The notes below the pieces were generated by a model. It saw only the letters and a list, made by a program, of their open reading frames with translations, was not told the DNA's origin and did not search any database. DNA of 64,000 bases, from NCBI GenBank assembly GCA_002255925.1, contig NKIH01000007.1, forward strand, positions 1-64,000. Direction: 5' to 3'. Each line of letters starts with the position of its first letter. The stretch's first letter is position 1. Shown here piece by piece: positions 21,683 to 30,216 of this stretch. This DNA is from Burkholderiales bacterium PBB6. Its GTDB lineage: Bacteria; Pseudomonadota; Gammaproteobacteria; Burkholderiales; Burkholderiaceae_C. The translations under genes were made by a program, and so were the position numbers.

Positions 21683-22171
21683 TCAGTGCTTCATGCTGCC
21701 GTGGTCGTGGCCGGCATGGGGGTCGGCCGGCTTGGCGCCCAGGGCCTGCACGGGCACCGTCAGCGCCAGCGTTTCCAGCTTGCCGTCCTTGCCCTGCACG
21801 TTCAGCGTCAGGGGCACGGTGTCGCCGGCGGCCAGCGGCTTTTTCAGGCCCATCAGCATGACGTGATAGCCACCCGGCTTGAGCTCCACCGCCTTGCCGG
21901 CCGGGAGCTCGACGCCCTTGACGGCGCCCATCTTCATCACGTCGCCCACCATCTTCATCTCGTGGATCTCGACCACGTCGGCCGCCGGTGACGCCACCGA
22001 CACCAGCGTGCCGCCCTGCGCCGAGGTGATGCTGAAAAACGCGCCGGTGGCTTTCTGCTGAGCCACGGTGCCGCGCACCCAGGCCTTGTCGACGGTGGTC
22101 TGGGCCAGCGCGGCGCTGGTGGTCAGGGTGAGTGCGGCCACCAGGGCCAAGGTCTTGAATGGGGTCGTCAT
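21683..22171 (-). CDS. Periplasmic copper chaperone PCuAC
   Basis: PCuAC proteins bind Cu(I) in the periplasm and help load the CuA and CuB sites of cytochrome oxidases. The 162-residue product has a signal peptide (TLALVAALTLTTSAALA) and the family copper motif: His and Met in VEIHEMKMVGDVM near 68 and HVMLMGL about 30 residues later. The C-terminal tail is His/Met-rich (DPHAGHDHGSMKH) and could bind extra copper. It follows the FNR-type regulator by 19 bp with a strong AGGAGA ribosome site, so the two form one unit. Confidence 0.93.
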   Translation of the reverse strand: MTTPFKTLALVAALTLTTSAALAQTTVDKAWVRGTVAQQKATGAFFSITSAQGGTLVSVASPAADVVEIHEMKMVGDVMKMGAVKGVELPAGKAVELKPGGYHVMLMGLKKPLAAGDTVPLTLNVQGKDGKLETLALTVPVQALGAKPADPHAGHDHGSMKH

Positions 22172-22190
22172 GAGGGTCTCCTGTTGAGGA

Positions 22191-22841
22191 TCATTCCACA
22201 GTCACGCCCGCCAGGCGCTGGGGGCCGTCACTGCGGGTCATGCCGGAGGGCCATTCGGCCTCGCGCAGGCGCGACAGGCTGAAACTGGCGCTCTGGCGCT
22301 GGCGGGTGTCGAGGATCTGGGTACGTTTGAGGTTGGCGAAGATGCGTGACACGGTCTCGGGGGCCGTGTCGATGATCGCCGCCATGTCTTTGATGGTCGG
22401 CAGGGCACACGTGGCGCCCTCGCCGGCCCAAGGGGTGTCGTCCGGGGCCAGCAAGAGCAGCAGGTGCTTGAGGCGGTCCTGGGCGGTGCCGGTGCGCAAA
22501 GCCACCAGGTCTTGCCCGCGGCGCTGCTGCTGCACCAGGCCTTCCATCAGCGCCAGCCGGCGCTCGGCCTCGCCGCTCAGCGGGCGGCGGCGGGCCTCGC
22601 AGGGCACGATGGCGCGCGCCGAATAGGCATACGGATACGCGGCCAGCAACTCCAGGCCCATCAAGTCGCCCGGCAGCACGATCTGCATGAAACGCTGGCC
22701 TTCCCGGTCGTTGCGGTCCAGGCGCAAGGCGCCCTTGACCAGTTGCCATACCGAGCCCATGCCACCCGCCTCGAACAGCCATTCGCCCGAATCGAGGGAC
22801 ACCGGGTCATCCTGAAAAGCAGAACGGGAATCAATGAACAT
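22191..22841 (-). CDS. Crp/Fnr-family transcription regulator (FNR/Dnr-like DNA recognition)
   Basis: The 216-residue protein has a cyclic-nucleotide-binding-like sensor domain (about 10-120), a dimerisation helix and a C-terminal winged helix. The recognition helix reads TAPETVSRIFANLKR; the Glu...Ser-Arg pattern is the one FNR uses to read TTGAT half sites. The N-terminal cysteine cluster of oxygen-sensing FNR is absent; I see only a single cysteine in the sensor domain (IVPCEARR). A haem or other signal, as in Dnr-type regulators, is therefore more likely. ATG 22841 is preferred over an upstream TTG. A near-perfect FNR box lies about 70 bp upstream, suggesting autoregulation and control of the co-transcribed copper chaperone. 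Confidence 0.85.
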   Translation of the reverse strand: MFIDSRSAFQDDPVSLDSGEWLFEAGGMGSVWQLVKGALRLDRNDREGQRFMQIVLPGDLMGLELLAAYPYAYSARAIVPCEARRRPLSGEAERRLALMEGLVQQQRRGQDLVALRTGTAQDRLKHLLLLLAPDDTPWAGEGATCALPTIKDMAAIIDTAPETVSRIFANLKRTQILDTRQRQSASFSLSRLREAEWPSGMTRSDGPQRLAGVTVE

Positions 22842-22909
22842 GGCGACAGATCCGGACAGCAAGGCCGGTTTGGCCGGAAGTTGCGGCCAAACCTAGGGAA
22901 AATACTGAT

Positions 22910-22923
22910 TTGATTGTAATCAG
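22910..22923. promoter_or_regulatory. FNR/Dnr-type operator box
   Basis: The sequence TTGATTGTAATCAG matches the consensus TTGAT-N4-ATCAA in 9 of 10 defined positions. It lies in the intergenic region between the ycnI stop and the regulator start, centred about 75 bp upstream of that start codon. The adjacent regulator has FNR-type recognition residues, so autoregulation is the simplest reading. No convincing -10 element at the class II distance was found. Confidence 0.7.
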
Positions 22924-23012
22924 GCGAAAACCGGGTTTTTACCTAAGAACGGTCACATCAGTCTTGCGCGATATCAAGCCAATGGGGGTGCTAGACACAC
23001 CCCACTCACGGC

Positions 23013-23573
23013 TCAATGGGCATGGCCGGCGTGTGGATCGGCCACCAGGTTCATGGGGGCCGCAGGCGCCTTCAGCCCTTGAGCGGACGCGCCCTCCTTC
23101 GGCACCTCCACCCAGTCCCAGCGGCCTTTTTCGCAGACCTGCTGCACCGGCCACCACAGCGGCCCGGCCTGACCCGGCAGCTGACCCCGCACCACGAACT
23201 CGTCGTACCAGGCGTCTTCGAGCCAGAACTCGCGGGCCGTGGCCTGCCAGGTGATTTCCACCACGTCCTCGGTCACCTTGCGGCCGTGGCTGTCATAGGG
23301 CTCGGCCAGCTTGTCCTTGCGGATGCTGAGCTTCCAGCCCGGCTTGGGCATGGGCTTGGCACCGCGGAAACCAGCCGGGATGCGCACCGTCACCGTGTGG
23401 GTGGCGGTGCCTTCGCAGCCATGGCCGATGCGCACGGCCACCTTGGCCATGCTGCCCGCCGGCGCCTCGGCCGGCTCCACCGACACATGCGCCTGCGCAG
23501 CCGTGGCGAGGAGCAAGGACAGGGCAGCAGCGCCCAGCAGGGAGGTCTTGAAGGAATGGAATGTCATGGTCAT
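23013..23573 (-). CDS. YcnI-like (DUF1775) copper-binding exported protein
   Basis: The 186-residue product has a signal peptide ending TAAQA, so the mature protein begins with HVSVEPAEAPAGS. An N-terminal histidine after cleavage is the copper-site feature of YcnI/DUF1775 proteins. Further family segments are KVAVRIGHGCEGTATHTVTVRIPAGF near 47 and PKPGWKLSIRKDK near 78. The C-terminus is DPHAGHAH, similar to the tail of the copper chaperone. ATG 23573 is chosen with GAGG just upstream; it lies 5 bp after the receptor stop codon. Confidence 0.9.
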   Translation of the reverse strand: MTMTFHSFKTSLLGAAALSLLLATAAQAHVSVEPAEAPAGSMAKVAVRIGHGCEGTATHTVTVRIPAGFRGAKPMPKPGWKLSIRKDKLAEPYDSHGRKVTEDVVEITWQATAREFWLEDAWYDEFVVRGQLPGQAGPLWWPVQQVCEKGRWDWVEVPKEGASAQGLKAPAAPMNLVADPHAGHAH

Positions 23574-23578
23574 GCGCC

Positions 23579-25957
23579 TCACAGGTCGAACTTCAGCTCA
23601 GCCGAATAGCTGCGCTGCGGATAGGGATGGAAATTCCAGTACTGCTGGTTGTTCAGGTTGTCGATGCCGAAGGCCGCGCTCCACTGGCGCGATGCCTGCC
23701 AGCGCACCCGCACATCTCCGGTCAGGTAGCGGCTGGCGCCGGTGTAGGCGAAGGCATTGGTATCGAGGTTGTCCAGCGCGCTGTACTGGCGGCCGCTGTA
23801 ACGCACGCCCAGCGTGGTGGCCAGCGCCGGCGTCATCTGCCAGGTGGCCACCATGGTGGCGCGCCAGCGCGGCACCCGCGGCTGCCACTTGCCGACCGTG
23901 TCGCCCGAGGTGACCTGGTAGCCGTCGTTGGCCACGATGATCGAATCGGCGAAGGTCAGGCTGGCTTTCAGGGTCAGGTCACGCACGAGCTTGTCGCTAC
24001 CGGCCGAGAACTCCAGACCCGTGGTACGCACATGGTTGATGTTCTGCACCGTGTTGGCGTTGGTGGCCGGGTTCAGCTGCGAATACAGCGCATCGCGCGT
24101 GTCTTCATGGAACAGCGTGCTGCGCAGGTTGCCCAGGGCGCCAGTCCATTCTGCGGTCAGCTCGCTCGTCCAGCCGCGCTCGGGGCGCAGGTCCGGGTTG
24201 TTGTTGATGGCCTGGCCCAGCGTGTTCACGCCGCCCTGGTACAACTCGCTCACGGTCGGGAAGCGCACGGCGCGGCCCGTGCTGGCTTTCAGCACCCACT
24301 CATCGCTCAGTGCGCGCGACAGCGCCAGCTTCGGCGAGACGCTGGTCTTGCTGCGCTCAGGGTGGTCGATCTGGCCCGTGGTGGCTTGCGTGACGCCGCC
24401 CCAGGCGCGCCACTGTTCGGCGCGCACGCCGATGACCGCCGCCCAATCCGGCGCAAAGCGCCAGGTGTCTTGCGCCCAGGCGCTGCGGGTGCCGGTGTTG
24501 CCGGCGAAGAGCGATGCGAAAGCCGCTGGGGCGCCTTGGCGCCAGTCAGCGGTGGTATCCACGCGGGTGCGCAGCTGGTAGGTGTCCTGGCCAAAACCGC
24601 CGTCCACCACATGCGCGCCCTGCTCGCCCTCTGGCCGCCAGGTGCCCTTGGCAGACAAGGTGCGCCAGCCGGTACCCGCCTGGTCGGTGATGCGGCCGGC
24701 ATTGGCGGCGGCCTTGCTCGTGGGCGCCAATGCGCGGGCACGGTCGGTGTCGTAGTTGTAGACGCTGGCCGCCACTTCCCAATCAACCACGCCGCGGGTA
24801 CGCGATTTCAGCGACAGCGCATGCATCACATGCGAGAGGTCTTCGTGGGTCTGGCTGAAGTCGGAGGCGGCCAGCGTGTAGCGCTTGCCATTGATGTTCA
24901 CCGCCTGGGTGATGTCGCCGCCATAGGTGTTGTTGACCACGGCCCCGGCGCTGTCACGCAGCCAGCTCTGCGAACTTCCGTCCGACGTGTTCTGCCACAA
25001 GCCCACCAGGTAGTTGGCGCGCAGCGTGGGCGTGATGTCCCAGATGAGCTTGGCCTTGACCTGGTCCTGCACGGTGTCGTACTGGGTGGCTGAGCCGATC
25101 AGCCACCAGTCGGCATTGCGCGGGTTCTGGCCCGCCACGGCGCCGCTCACCACGGTTTCACCGCCCTTGAGCGCCGCGCCGGCGCTCAGCAGCTTGTTCG
25201 AGAACACCAGCGGCTGGCCGACGCTGTCTGTGCGGTTGGCTGAAACAAACCAGCCGAAATCGCCCTCGCGGCCGCCCAGCGAGGCACTGGCCTGACCGGC
25301 GTGATACGTGCGCTTCTGTCCATACAGATCATTCGGCTGGCTGCTGTACGACAGCTTCGCATGCGCCTCGAAGGCCTTCGGGCTGCCGGTGACGTAGTCC
25401 ACTACCGCGCCCACGGCGTTGCCGGGGTAAGCGGCCGAGAACGGGCCGTACAGCACATCGACCCGGTCAATTTCCTCCGGCGTCACCAGGCCCCAGCGGG
25501 GCGTGAATGTGGCGCCGTTGCCCAGCAGGTTCGACAGCAGCACGCCGTCCGCATACACGAGCGAGCGGGCGCTGTTGCCCGTGCCCGAGGCGCGGGTCGA
25601 GAGCACCGCGTGGTTGTAGTCACCCACATAGCGCTTGCGCACCAGCAGGCTGGGCAGGTATTTCAGCGCGTCTTCGGCATCCGTTGCGTTGATGGTCTCG
25701 GCGATCTGCGCCGCGCTCACGCCTTCGATGGTGGTGGGAATGCGCGTGGGCAGCGAGCTGGGCTGGCTGCCGGTGATGACCACCACGCCGGACTGGCGAG
25801 AAGGGGCTGGAGCGTCGAGGGTGGCGGGGGCCTCTTCGGCATGGGCGCGTTGCCAAGGTGCGGCCAGAAGGGCGAGAGCGATGGCCGTCAGCGGAAAGGC
25901 TGATCGGGCGGAAATTGCGGAAACGCGCAAGGAGCGCGAGTGAACAGAAGCGGTCAT
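23579..25957 (-). CDS. TonB-dependent outer-membrane receptor, probably for copper
   Basis: The 792-residue protein has a long signal peptide ending near 40 (LLAAPWQRAHAEEAPA), a TonB box-like segment VVVITGSQ, a plug domain (about 70-190; GLVTPEEIDRVDVLYGPFSAAYPGNAVGAVVDYVTG) and a beta-barrel ending in a terminal aromatic-rich strand (QQYWNFHPYPQRSYSAELKFDL). The cargo is not shown by the receptor itself. The downstream overlapping ycnI, the copper chaperone and the upstream DUF2946 gene make copper or a copper complex the best inference, as for OprC-type receptors. ATG 25957 is chosen because it starts the signal sequence. Confidence 0.87.
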   Translation of the reverse strand: MTASVHSRSLRVSAISARSAFPLTAIALALLAAPWQRAHAEEAPATLDAPAPSRQSGVVVITGSQPSSLPTRIPTTIEGVSAAQIAETINATDAEDALKYLPSLLVRKRYVGDYNHAVLSTRASGTGNSARSLVYADGVLLSNLLGNGATFTPRWGLVTPEEIDRVDVLYGPFSAAYPGNAVGAVVDYVTGSPKAFEAHAKLSYSSQPNDLYGQKRTYHAGQASASLGGREGDFGWFVSANRTDSVGQPLVFSNKLLSAGAALKGGETVVSGAVAGQNPRNADWWLIGSATQYDTVQDQVKAKLIWDITPTLRANYLVGLWQNTSDGSSQSWLRDSAGAVVNNTYGGDITQAVNINGKRYTLAASDFSQTHEDLSHVMHALSLKSRTRGVVDWEVAASVYNYDTDRARALAPTSKAAANAGRITDQAGTGWRTLSAKGTWRPEGEQGAHVVDGGFGQDTYQLRTRVDTTADWRQGAPAAFASLFAGNTGTRSAWAQDTWRFAPDWAAVIGVRAEQWRAWGGVTQATTGQIDHPERSKTSVSPKLALSRALSDEWVLKASTGRAVRFPTVSELYQGGVNTLGQAINNNPDLRPERGWTSELTAEWTGALGNLRSTLFHEDTRDALYSQLNPATNANTVQNINHVRTTGLEFSAGSDKLVRDLTLKASLTFADSIIVANDGYQVTSGDTVGKWQPRVPRWRATMVATWQMTPALATTLGVRYSGRQYSALDNLDTNAFAYTGASRYLTGDVRVRWQASRQWSAAFGIDNLNNQQYWNFHPYPQRSYSAELKFDL

Positions 25958-26125
25958 GAACAGGCTGATCAAGGCGATGCAGGCGGCATCCGGGCCCGAG
26001 GCCAGCACACCTAGCGCTGGCAACTAAAGCAAAAGGACGCTCGACAAGGGCCTGCGCACGCCAGCAGCATGCCGAGAGACCCTCGGCGCAGGCGCACGCA
26101 GCGGGCTCGCCTCAGGGGCGAGCGA

Positions 26126-26533
26126 TCAGCTGTTCAGCGGTGGGGCGCGGGGCTGTGCAGCAGCCCAGGCAAACAGCGGCCGGTGGGCCTGCAGGAACAG
26201 GCGCGGCACGGCATGGCTCAAGGCCGGGGTGGCCAGGGCATCGGTGGGCGGTGCGGACGGCGGCAGCGGGGCCTGCCCGCCGAGGCCGCAAAGCGGGCAG
26301 TGGTCAAAGTGCAGGCCGGCTGCGCCAGACAAGGAAGCCTCCGGGCCGCTCGCCTCAGAGCCATCAGCCAGGGACACCAGCCGTGTGCCTTGCGGCGTGC
26401 AAACCTCGGTGTACAGGGAGTTGCCCGCCGCGGCGGCCATCGCATGCGAGATCGTCGGCGCGAACGCCAACCCGAAGATCGCGAAAAACGCGATCCACGA
26501 CAGGCGTTGAAGACGACGGCGCATGGTGAACAT
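26126..26533 (-). CDS. DUF2946 family protein
   Basis: The 135-residue protein has one N-terminal membrane segment (LSWIAFFAIFGLAFAPTISHAMA) and the DUF2946 pattern, including YTEVCTPQGTRLVSL and a HFDHCPLCGLGG metal-binding-like motif. The family is common beside copper receptors and is of unknown function, possibly a metallochaperone or accessory factor. ATG 26533 is chosen; ATG 26524 is equally possible, and neither has a clear ribosome site. It lies upstream of the receptor gene on the same strand, with 168 bp of hairpin-rich sequence between. Confidence 0.8.
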   Translation of the reverse strand: MFTMRRRLQRLSWIAFFAIFGLAFAPTISHAMAAAAGNSLYTEVCTPQGTRLVSLADGSEASGPEASLSGAAGLHFDHCPLCGLGGQAPLPPSAPPTDALATPALSHAVPRLFLQAHRPLFAWAAAQPRAPPLNS

Positions 26534-26659
26534 GAAGGAAATTCTAGTCGCGACGCGCAAAGCCCTTCATTACCCCCCCTGACAGCCCGATGTATTGCCG
26601 TGGCAGATTTTCTAGACTGCCGTACTCTCTGCCACCCTGCCACCCTGCCGTGAACTGAA

Positions 26660-27586
26660 GTGCCGCCGTACCGCCGTTCCTTGTTGCTGGGCCTGAGTGC
26701 CGGGCTGCTCAGCCCGCAGGCAACGGGCCAGTCTGATCCGCCCGCCAGTACCCCAGCCAAGGCAGCCGCCAACGCAGCCCAGTCGGCCGTGCGCTTCCCG
26801 CTGGCCAGCGATCAGGCCGACCAGCGCTCCGTGTTCACCGCCCAGTTGCTGGCACTGGCCCTGCAACTGGCGGGCTGGCAGCAACCCGTTCGCCACATCG
26901 GAGGCGTGAACCAGGCGCGCGCTTTGGTCGACCTGCAACAGGGGGCGCTGGATGTGGCGGTGGCCTCTGACCAGGAAGCCCTGCCCGACAACCTGCTGCA
27001 AGTGCCCTTTCCCGTGCGCCAAGGCCTGCTGGGCTTTCGCCTGCTGGTCACCACGCCGGAGCGGGTTGCGCGCCTGCAGGAGACAGCCTCCCTGGAGCAG
27101 TTGCGGCGCAATTTCACCCTCGGTTATGGCCAGGACTGGCGCGACCTGCCCCGCCTGCAGCGGCTGGGTTTTCGCATCGTCACGGCCAGCACCTACCGCG
27201 GCATGTTCGCCATGCTGCAGGCCGGCCGATTCGACTATCTGAGCCGGGGTGTCAGTGAAGTGCTGGCTGAACTCAACAACCGCGAGCTGAACCCCCAGGC
27301 CAGACTCGTGTCGGTGCCGGGCCTGGCTTTGCGCTATCCGCTCGACGACTTCTTCGTGGTCAGGCCAGACGGCGCCCACCTGCGACAGGCCATCGTGTCT
27401 GGGCTGCAAACCGCCATCGCCGACGGCAGCTATTGGCGCCTGTTTGATGCGCACTACGCCCAGGCGCTGCGCTTTGCCCGCCTGGAGCGCCGGCGCATGT
27501 GGCACCTGACCGGTTACGGCCACAACCCGATGATCGAGCAGGCGCAGGCCCGGTTGCTCAAGCGCTGGCGCACCATGAAAGGCTGA
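26660..27586 (+). CDS. Periplasmic solute-binding-like protein (type 2 PBP fold)
   Basis: The 308-residue protein begins with an export signal ([20 protein letters not shown]) and then resembles amino-acid type periplasmic binding domains: [15 protein letters not shown], a ligand-loop region, [21 protein letters not shown] near 154 and [15 protein letters not shown] near 192. No permease or ATPase gene is adjacent, so it may be an orphan or a sensory binding protein. The start is GTG 26660. It precedes ruvB by 32 bp on the same strand. Confidence 0.75.
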   Translation: MPPYRRSLLLGLSAGLLSPQATGQSDPPASTPAKAAANAAQSAVRFPLASDQADQRSVFTAQLLALALQLAGWQQPVRHIGGVNQARALVDLQQGALDVAVASDQEALPDNLLQVPFPVRQGLLGFRLLVTTPERVARLQETASLEQLRRNFTLGYGQDWRDLPRLQRLGFRIVTASTYRGMFAMLQAGRFDYLSRGVSEVLAELNNRELNPQARLVSVPGLALRYPLDDFFVVRPDGAHLRQAIVSGLQTAIADGSYWRLFDAHYAQALRFARLERRRMWHLTGYGHNPMIEQAQARLLKRWRTMKG

Positions 27587-27618
27587 CACGGCCGCGCCCA
27601 CGTGGCGATAATGGCTGT

Positions 27619-28683
27619 ATGTCCATCCAGACCGACGACTTCGGCGAATTTCCGCCCCGTGCTGCCCGCGTGGTGGCTGCTGCGCCCGCCACGCCCCAGG
27701 AGGAAGCGCTTGAGCGCGCCCTGCGGCCCAAGGGGCTCGATGAATACGTCGGCCAGGTGAAGGCCCGCGAACAGCTTGAAATCTTCATCGGCGCGGCGAA
27801 AAAGCGCGAAGAAGCCCTCGACCACGTGCTGCTCTTCGGCCCGCCGGGCCTGGGCAAGACCACGCTGAGCCACATCATCGCCAGCGAGCTGGGTGTGAAC
27901 CTGCGGCAAACCAGCGGCCCGGTGCTGGAGAAGCCGAAGGACCTGGCCGCCATCCTCACCAATCTCGAGAAGAACGATGTGCTGTTCATCGACGAGATCC
28001 ACCGCCTGTCGGCCGTGGTCGAGGAAATCCTGTACCCGGCGCTGGAGGACTACCAGATCGACATCATGATCGGCGAAGGCCCGGCGGCCCGCTCGATCAA
28101 GCTCGATCTGCAGCCCTTCACGCTGGTGGGCGCCACCACCCGTGCCGGCATGCTGACCAACCCGCTGCGCGACCGCTTCGGCATCGTCGCCCGGCTGGAG
28201 TTCTACACCGCCGAAGAGCTGTGCCGCATCGTCACTCGCTCGGCCAAGCTGCTGAACGCGCCGATCGACCCGGCCGGCGCACTGGAGATTGCCCGCCGCT
28301 CACGCGGCACACCCCGCATCGCCAACCGCCTGCTGCGGCGGGTGCGCGACTACGCCGACGTGAAGGGCGATGGCCGCATCACCGCGCCCATCGCAGATGC
28401 CGCGCTCAAGATGCTCGACGTCGACCCGGTCGGCTTCGACCTGATGGACCGCAAGCTGCTCGACGCCATCGTGCACCGGTTTGACGGCGGCCCGGTGGGT
28501 CTCGACAACGTGGCCGCGGCCATCGGTGAAGAGCCCGGCACCATCGAAGATGTGATCGAGCCCTACCTGATCCAGCAAGGCTTTCTGCAACGCACACCGC
28601 GCGGCCGCATCGCCACGCTGATGGCGTACCGCCACCTCGGCCTCACGCCACCACAGCGCGGCACCGACCTGTTTGAGGGTTGA
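27619..28683 (+). CDS. ruvB: Holliday junction branch migration ATPase RuvB
   Basis: RuvB is the hexameric motor that drives Holliday junction migration with RuvA. The 354-residue protein has Walker A ([15 protein letters not shown] near 74), Walker B ([12 protein letters not shown] near 123), the sensor/arginine-finger segment [11 protein letters not shown] near 171, and the C-terminal winged helix ([21 protein letters not shown] near 328). ATG 27619 is the normal start; the frame is open further upstream but that part overlaps the binding-protein gene. The separation from ruvA is unusual. Confidence 0.97.
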   Translation: MSIQTDDFGEFPPRAARVVAAAPATPQEEALERALRPKGLDEYVGQVKAREQLEIFIGAAKKREEALDHVLLFGPPGLGKTTLSHIIASELGVNLRQTSGPVLEKPKDLAAILTNLEKNDVLFIDEIHRLSAVVEEILYPALEDYQIDIMIGEGPAARSIKLDLQPFTLVGATTRAGMLTNPLRDRFGIVARLEFYTAEELCRIVTRSAKLLNAPIDPAGALEIARRSRGTPRIANRLLRRVRDYADVKGDGRITAPIADAALKMLDVDPVGFDLMDRKLLDAIVHRFDGGPVGLDNVAAAIGEEPGTIEDVIEPYLIQQGFLQRTPRGRIATLMAYRHLGLTPPQRGTDLFEG

Positions 28684-28706
28684 GGCGGCGGGGCTGGCCC
28701 GCCAAG

Positions 28707-29165
28707 TCACTTCGCCAAATCAGCCGACCGATCGCCCAGCCAGAAGCGCGCACCGGCGCCCAGCCCCGCGGCGGCGTCGCCCGGGTTGTAGAGCTTGCAG
28801 CGCTTGAGCGACAGGCAGCCGCAGCCGATGCAGGCGTCAAGCTGGTCGCGCAATTGCGTCAGCGCCTCGATGCGGGCCTGCAGCACCGGTTGCCACTGAC
28901 GTGACAGCCGCGCCCAGTCGGTCTGCGTGGGCGTGCGGCCGTCAGGCAGGCTGGCCAGTGCGGCGCGAATGTCTTCCAGCGCCAGCCCCACGTTCTGTGC
29001 GGCGCGAATGAAGGCCACGCGACGCAGGGCATCACGCGCAAAGCGCCGCTGGCCGCCGTCCGTGCGGTGCGCATGCAGCAAACCTTCCGCCTCATAGAAA
29101 CGCAAGGCACTGGTGGCCACGCCCGCGCGCTCGGCCAGGGCGCCGATGGTCAAGAGTTCCGCCAT
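28707..29165 (-). CDS. soxR: Redox-sensitive transcriptional activator SoxR
   Basis: SoxR is a MerR-family activator whose [2Fe-2S] cluster is oxidised by redox-cycling compounds. The 152-residue protein has the MerR N-terminal helix-turn-helix (LTIGALAERAGVATSALRFYEAEGLL), a dimerisation helix, and the cluster motif CIGCGCLSLKRC near 116-127, diagnostic for SoxR. ATG 29165 is chosen because the MerR domain begins there. It diverges from a VOC-family gene, and the intergenic region holds an 18 bp SoxR palindrome. Confidence 0.96.
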   Translation of the reverse strand: MAELLTIGALAERAGVATSALRFYEAEGLLHAHRTDGGQRRFARDALRRVAFIRAAQNVGLALEDIRAALASLPDGRTPTQTDWARLSRQWQPVLQARIEALTQLRDQLDACIGCGCLSLKRCKLYNPGDAAAGLGAGARFWLGDRSADLAK

Positions 29166-29209
29166 GTCACGCTGCTCCGGGCTGTTGAAGACCACATTTG
29201 AAAAGCTGC

Positions 29210-29240
29210 TTGACTTCAAGTCAACTTGAAGTTTCAGACT
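29210..29240 (+). promoter_or_regulatory. SoxR-controlled promoter with soxbox operator
   Basis: The 18 bp palindrome CTTCAAGTCAACTTGAAG (29214-29231) closely matches the SoxR operator consensus CCTCAAGTTAACTTGAGG. It lies between a -35 element TTGACT (29210-29215) and a possible -10 element CAGACT (29235-29240), separated by 19 bp. This over-long spacer is the hallmark of promoters activated by MerR-type twisting. The promoter faces the VOC gene on the plus strand. Confidence 0.85.
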
Positions 29241-29271
29241 CTCCCCATCGTCAACCTGAATGGAGAGCGCC

Positions 29272-29703
29272 ATGAGCCGCAGCACTTTTGAGCATGTGAA
29301 CCTGACCGTGACCGACCTGCCCCGCGTCTTGCACTTCGTGCAGACCGCCTTGCCCGATTGGCGGGTGCGCGGCGGTGGCACGATGAACTGGTTCGGCCAG
29401 CCCATCGACTGGTGCCATGTCGGCACCGACGAGGCCTACATCGCGCTGCAAAGCGGCGGCAATACCGAGGCCCTTGACTGGCAAAGCCTGGCCACCGGCG
29501 TCAAGCACATCGGCCTGGTGGTGCCCGATGTGGACGCGGTGGTGCAGCGCCTGACGGACGCCGGTTTTCCGCTCGACCACTGGGGCGACCAGACCGCCGT
29601 GCGGCGCAGCGCTTATGTGGTGGCACCGGGCAGCGTGCAGTTCGAGTTCGTACAGTACAACAGCACCGACCCGGCGCTGCGCAACGATTACTCGACCGTC
29701 TGA
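29272..29703 (+). CDS. VOC superfamily protein (glyoxalase/dioxygenase fold), SoxR target
   Basis: The 143-residue protein has the paired beta-alpha-beta-beta-beta modules of the VOC superfamily (STFEHVNLTVTDLPRVLHF at the start, GVKHIGLVVPDVDAVVQRL near 77, GSVQFEFVQYNS near 125). Possible metal ligands are His8, His79 and Glu127. Its chemistry is not predictable; family members act on glyoxal adducts, aromatics or antibiotics. ATG 29272 is preferred over ATG 29260 because GGAG lies 6 bases before it. The SoxR operator upstream indicates induction by redox-active compounds. Confidence 0.85.
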   Translation: MSRSTFEHVNLTVTDLPRVLHFVQTALPDWRVRGGGTMNWFGQPIDWCHVGTDEAYIALQSGGNTEALDWQSLATGVKHIGLVVPDVDAVVQRLTDAGFPLDHWGDQTAVRRSAYVVAPGSVQFEFVQYNSTDPALRNDYSTV

Positions 29704-29721
29704 TCGGGGAAGACCGCCCGG

Positions 29722-30216
29722 TCAGGGCACGCTGAAGTTCAGCTCGCGGCTGCCCTGCCGCCCGAGGGTGTCGGTGACTTGCACCACCAGGCGGTGGCTG
29801 CCTGACGGGATCGCCGCCTGCTCGACCTTCAGACCGTCCGGGCGCACCACCACGCTCTTGAGCAGGCGCTGCGTCACGTCGATGCGGAAGGCGCCGTACA
29901 GCACCCGGAAGCTGGCCACGTCGATGGCCGCATCGGCCGCCGGCTTGAAGCGCAGCTCGATCGGCACCGGGCTCACCACCTGGGTGCCATTACCTTCCAG
30001 CAAGGGGCGCAGCACCTCGATCGCCGGGGCGCCTGCGGCCCGCGCCACCAGCGTGGCGGGCATGGGCACTGCCGCCGAGCGGGCCACTTCATCGGGCGTC
30101 ACGAGCCAGTCCTGCGCGCGCGCAGGTCCAGTGCCCGTCAACGCCAGCAGCGCCAACCCGGCCATCGCCACCACCCCGCCTCGGCGGCCAAACCCATTCA
30201 TCGACAAACCCGTCAT
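29722..30216 (-). CDS. Exported Ig-like protein, third gene of the caspase operon
   Basis: The 164-residue protein has a signal peptide (GGVVAMAGLALLALTGTGPARAQ) and then an apparent all-beta domain (PVPIELRFKP, FRVLYGAFRIDVTQRLL, SGSHRLVVQVTDTLGRQGSRELNFSV) that looks like an immunoglobulin-type sandwich. I do not recognise the family. ATG 30216 overlaps the stop of the second caspase gene (ATGA) and has GGAGGAA upstream, so it is translationally coupled. Its place suggests a partner or substrate of the exported caspases. Confidence 0.72.
   Translation of the reverse strand: MTGLSMNGFGRRGGVVAMAGLALLALTGTGPARAQDWLVTPDEVARSAAVPMPATLVARAAGAPAIEVLRPLLEGNGTQVVSPVPIELRFKPAADAAIDVASFRVLYGAFRIDVTQRLLKSVVVRPDGLKVEQAAIPSGSHRLVVQVTDTLGRQGSRELNFSVP

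Noticed and set aside
26071-26123. Hairpins CCGAG/CTCGG and GCTCGCC/GGCGAGC between DUF2946 and the TonB receptor, considered as a riboswitch or terminator.
   Set aside because: There is no U tract and no conserved cobalamin or other riboswitch core; they look like ordinary GC-rich intergenic repeats.
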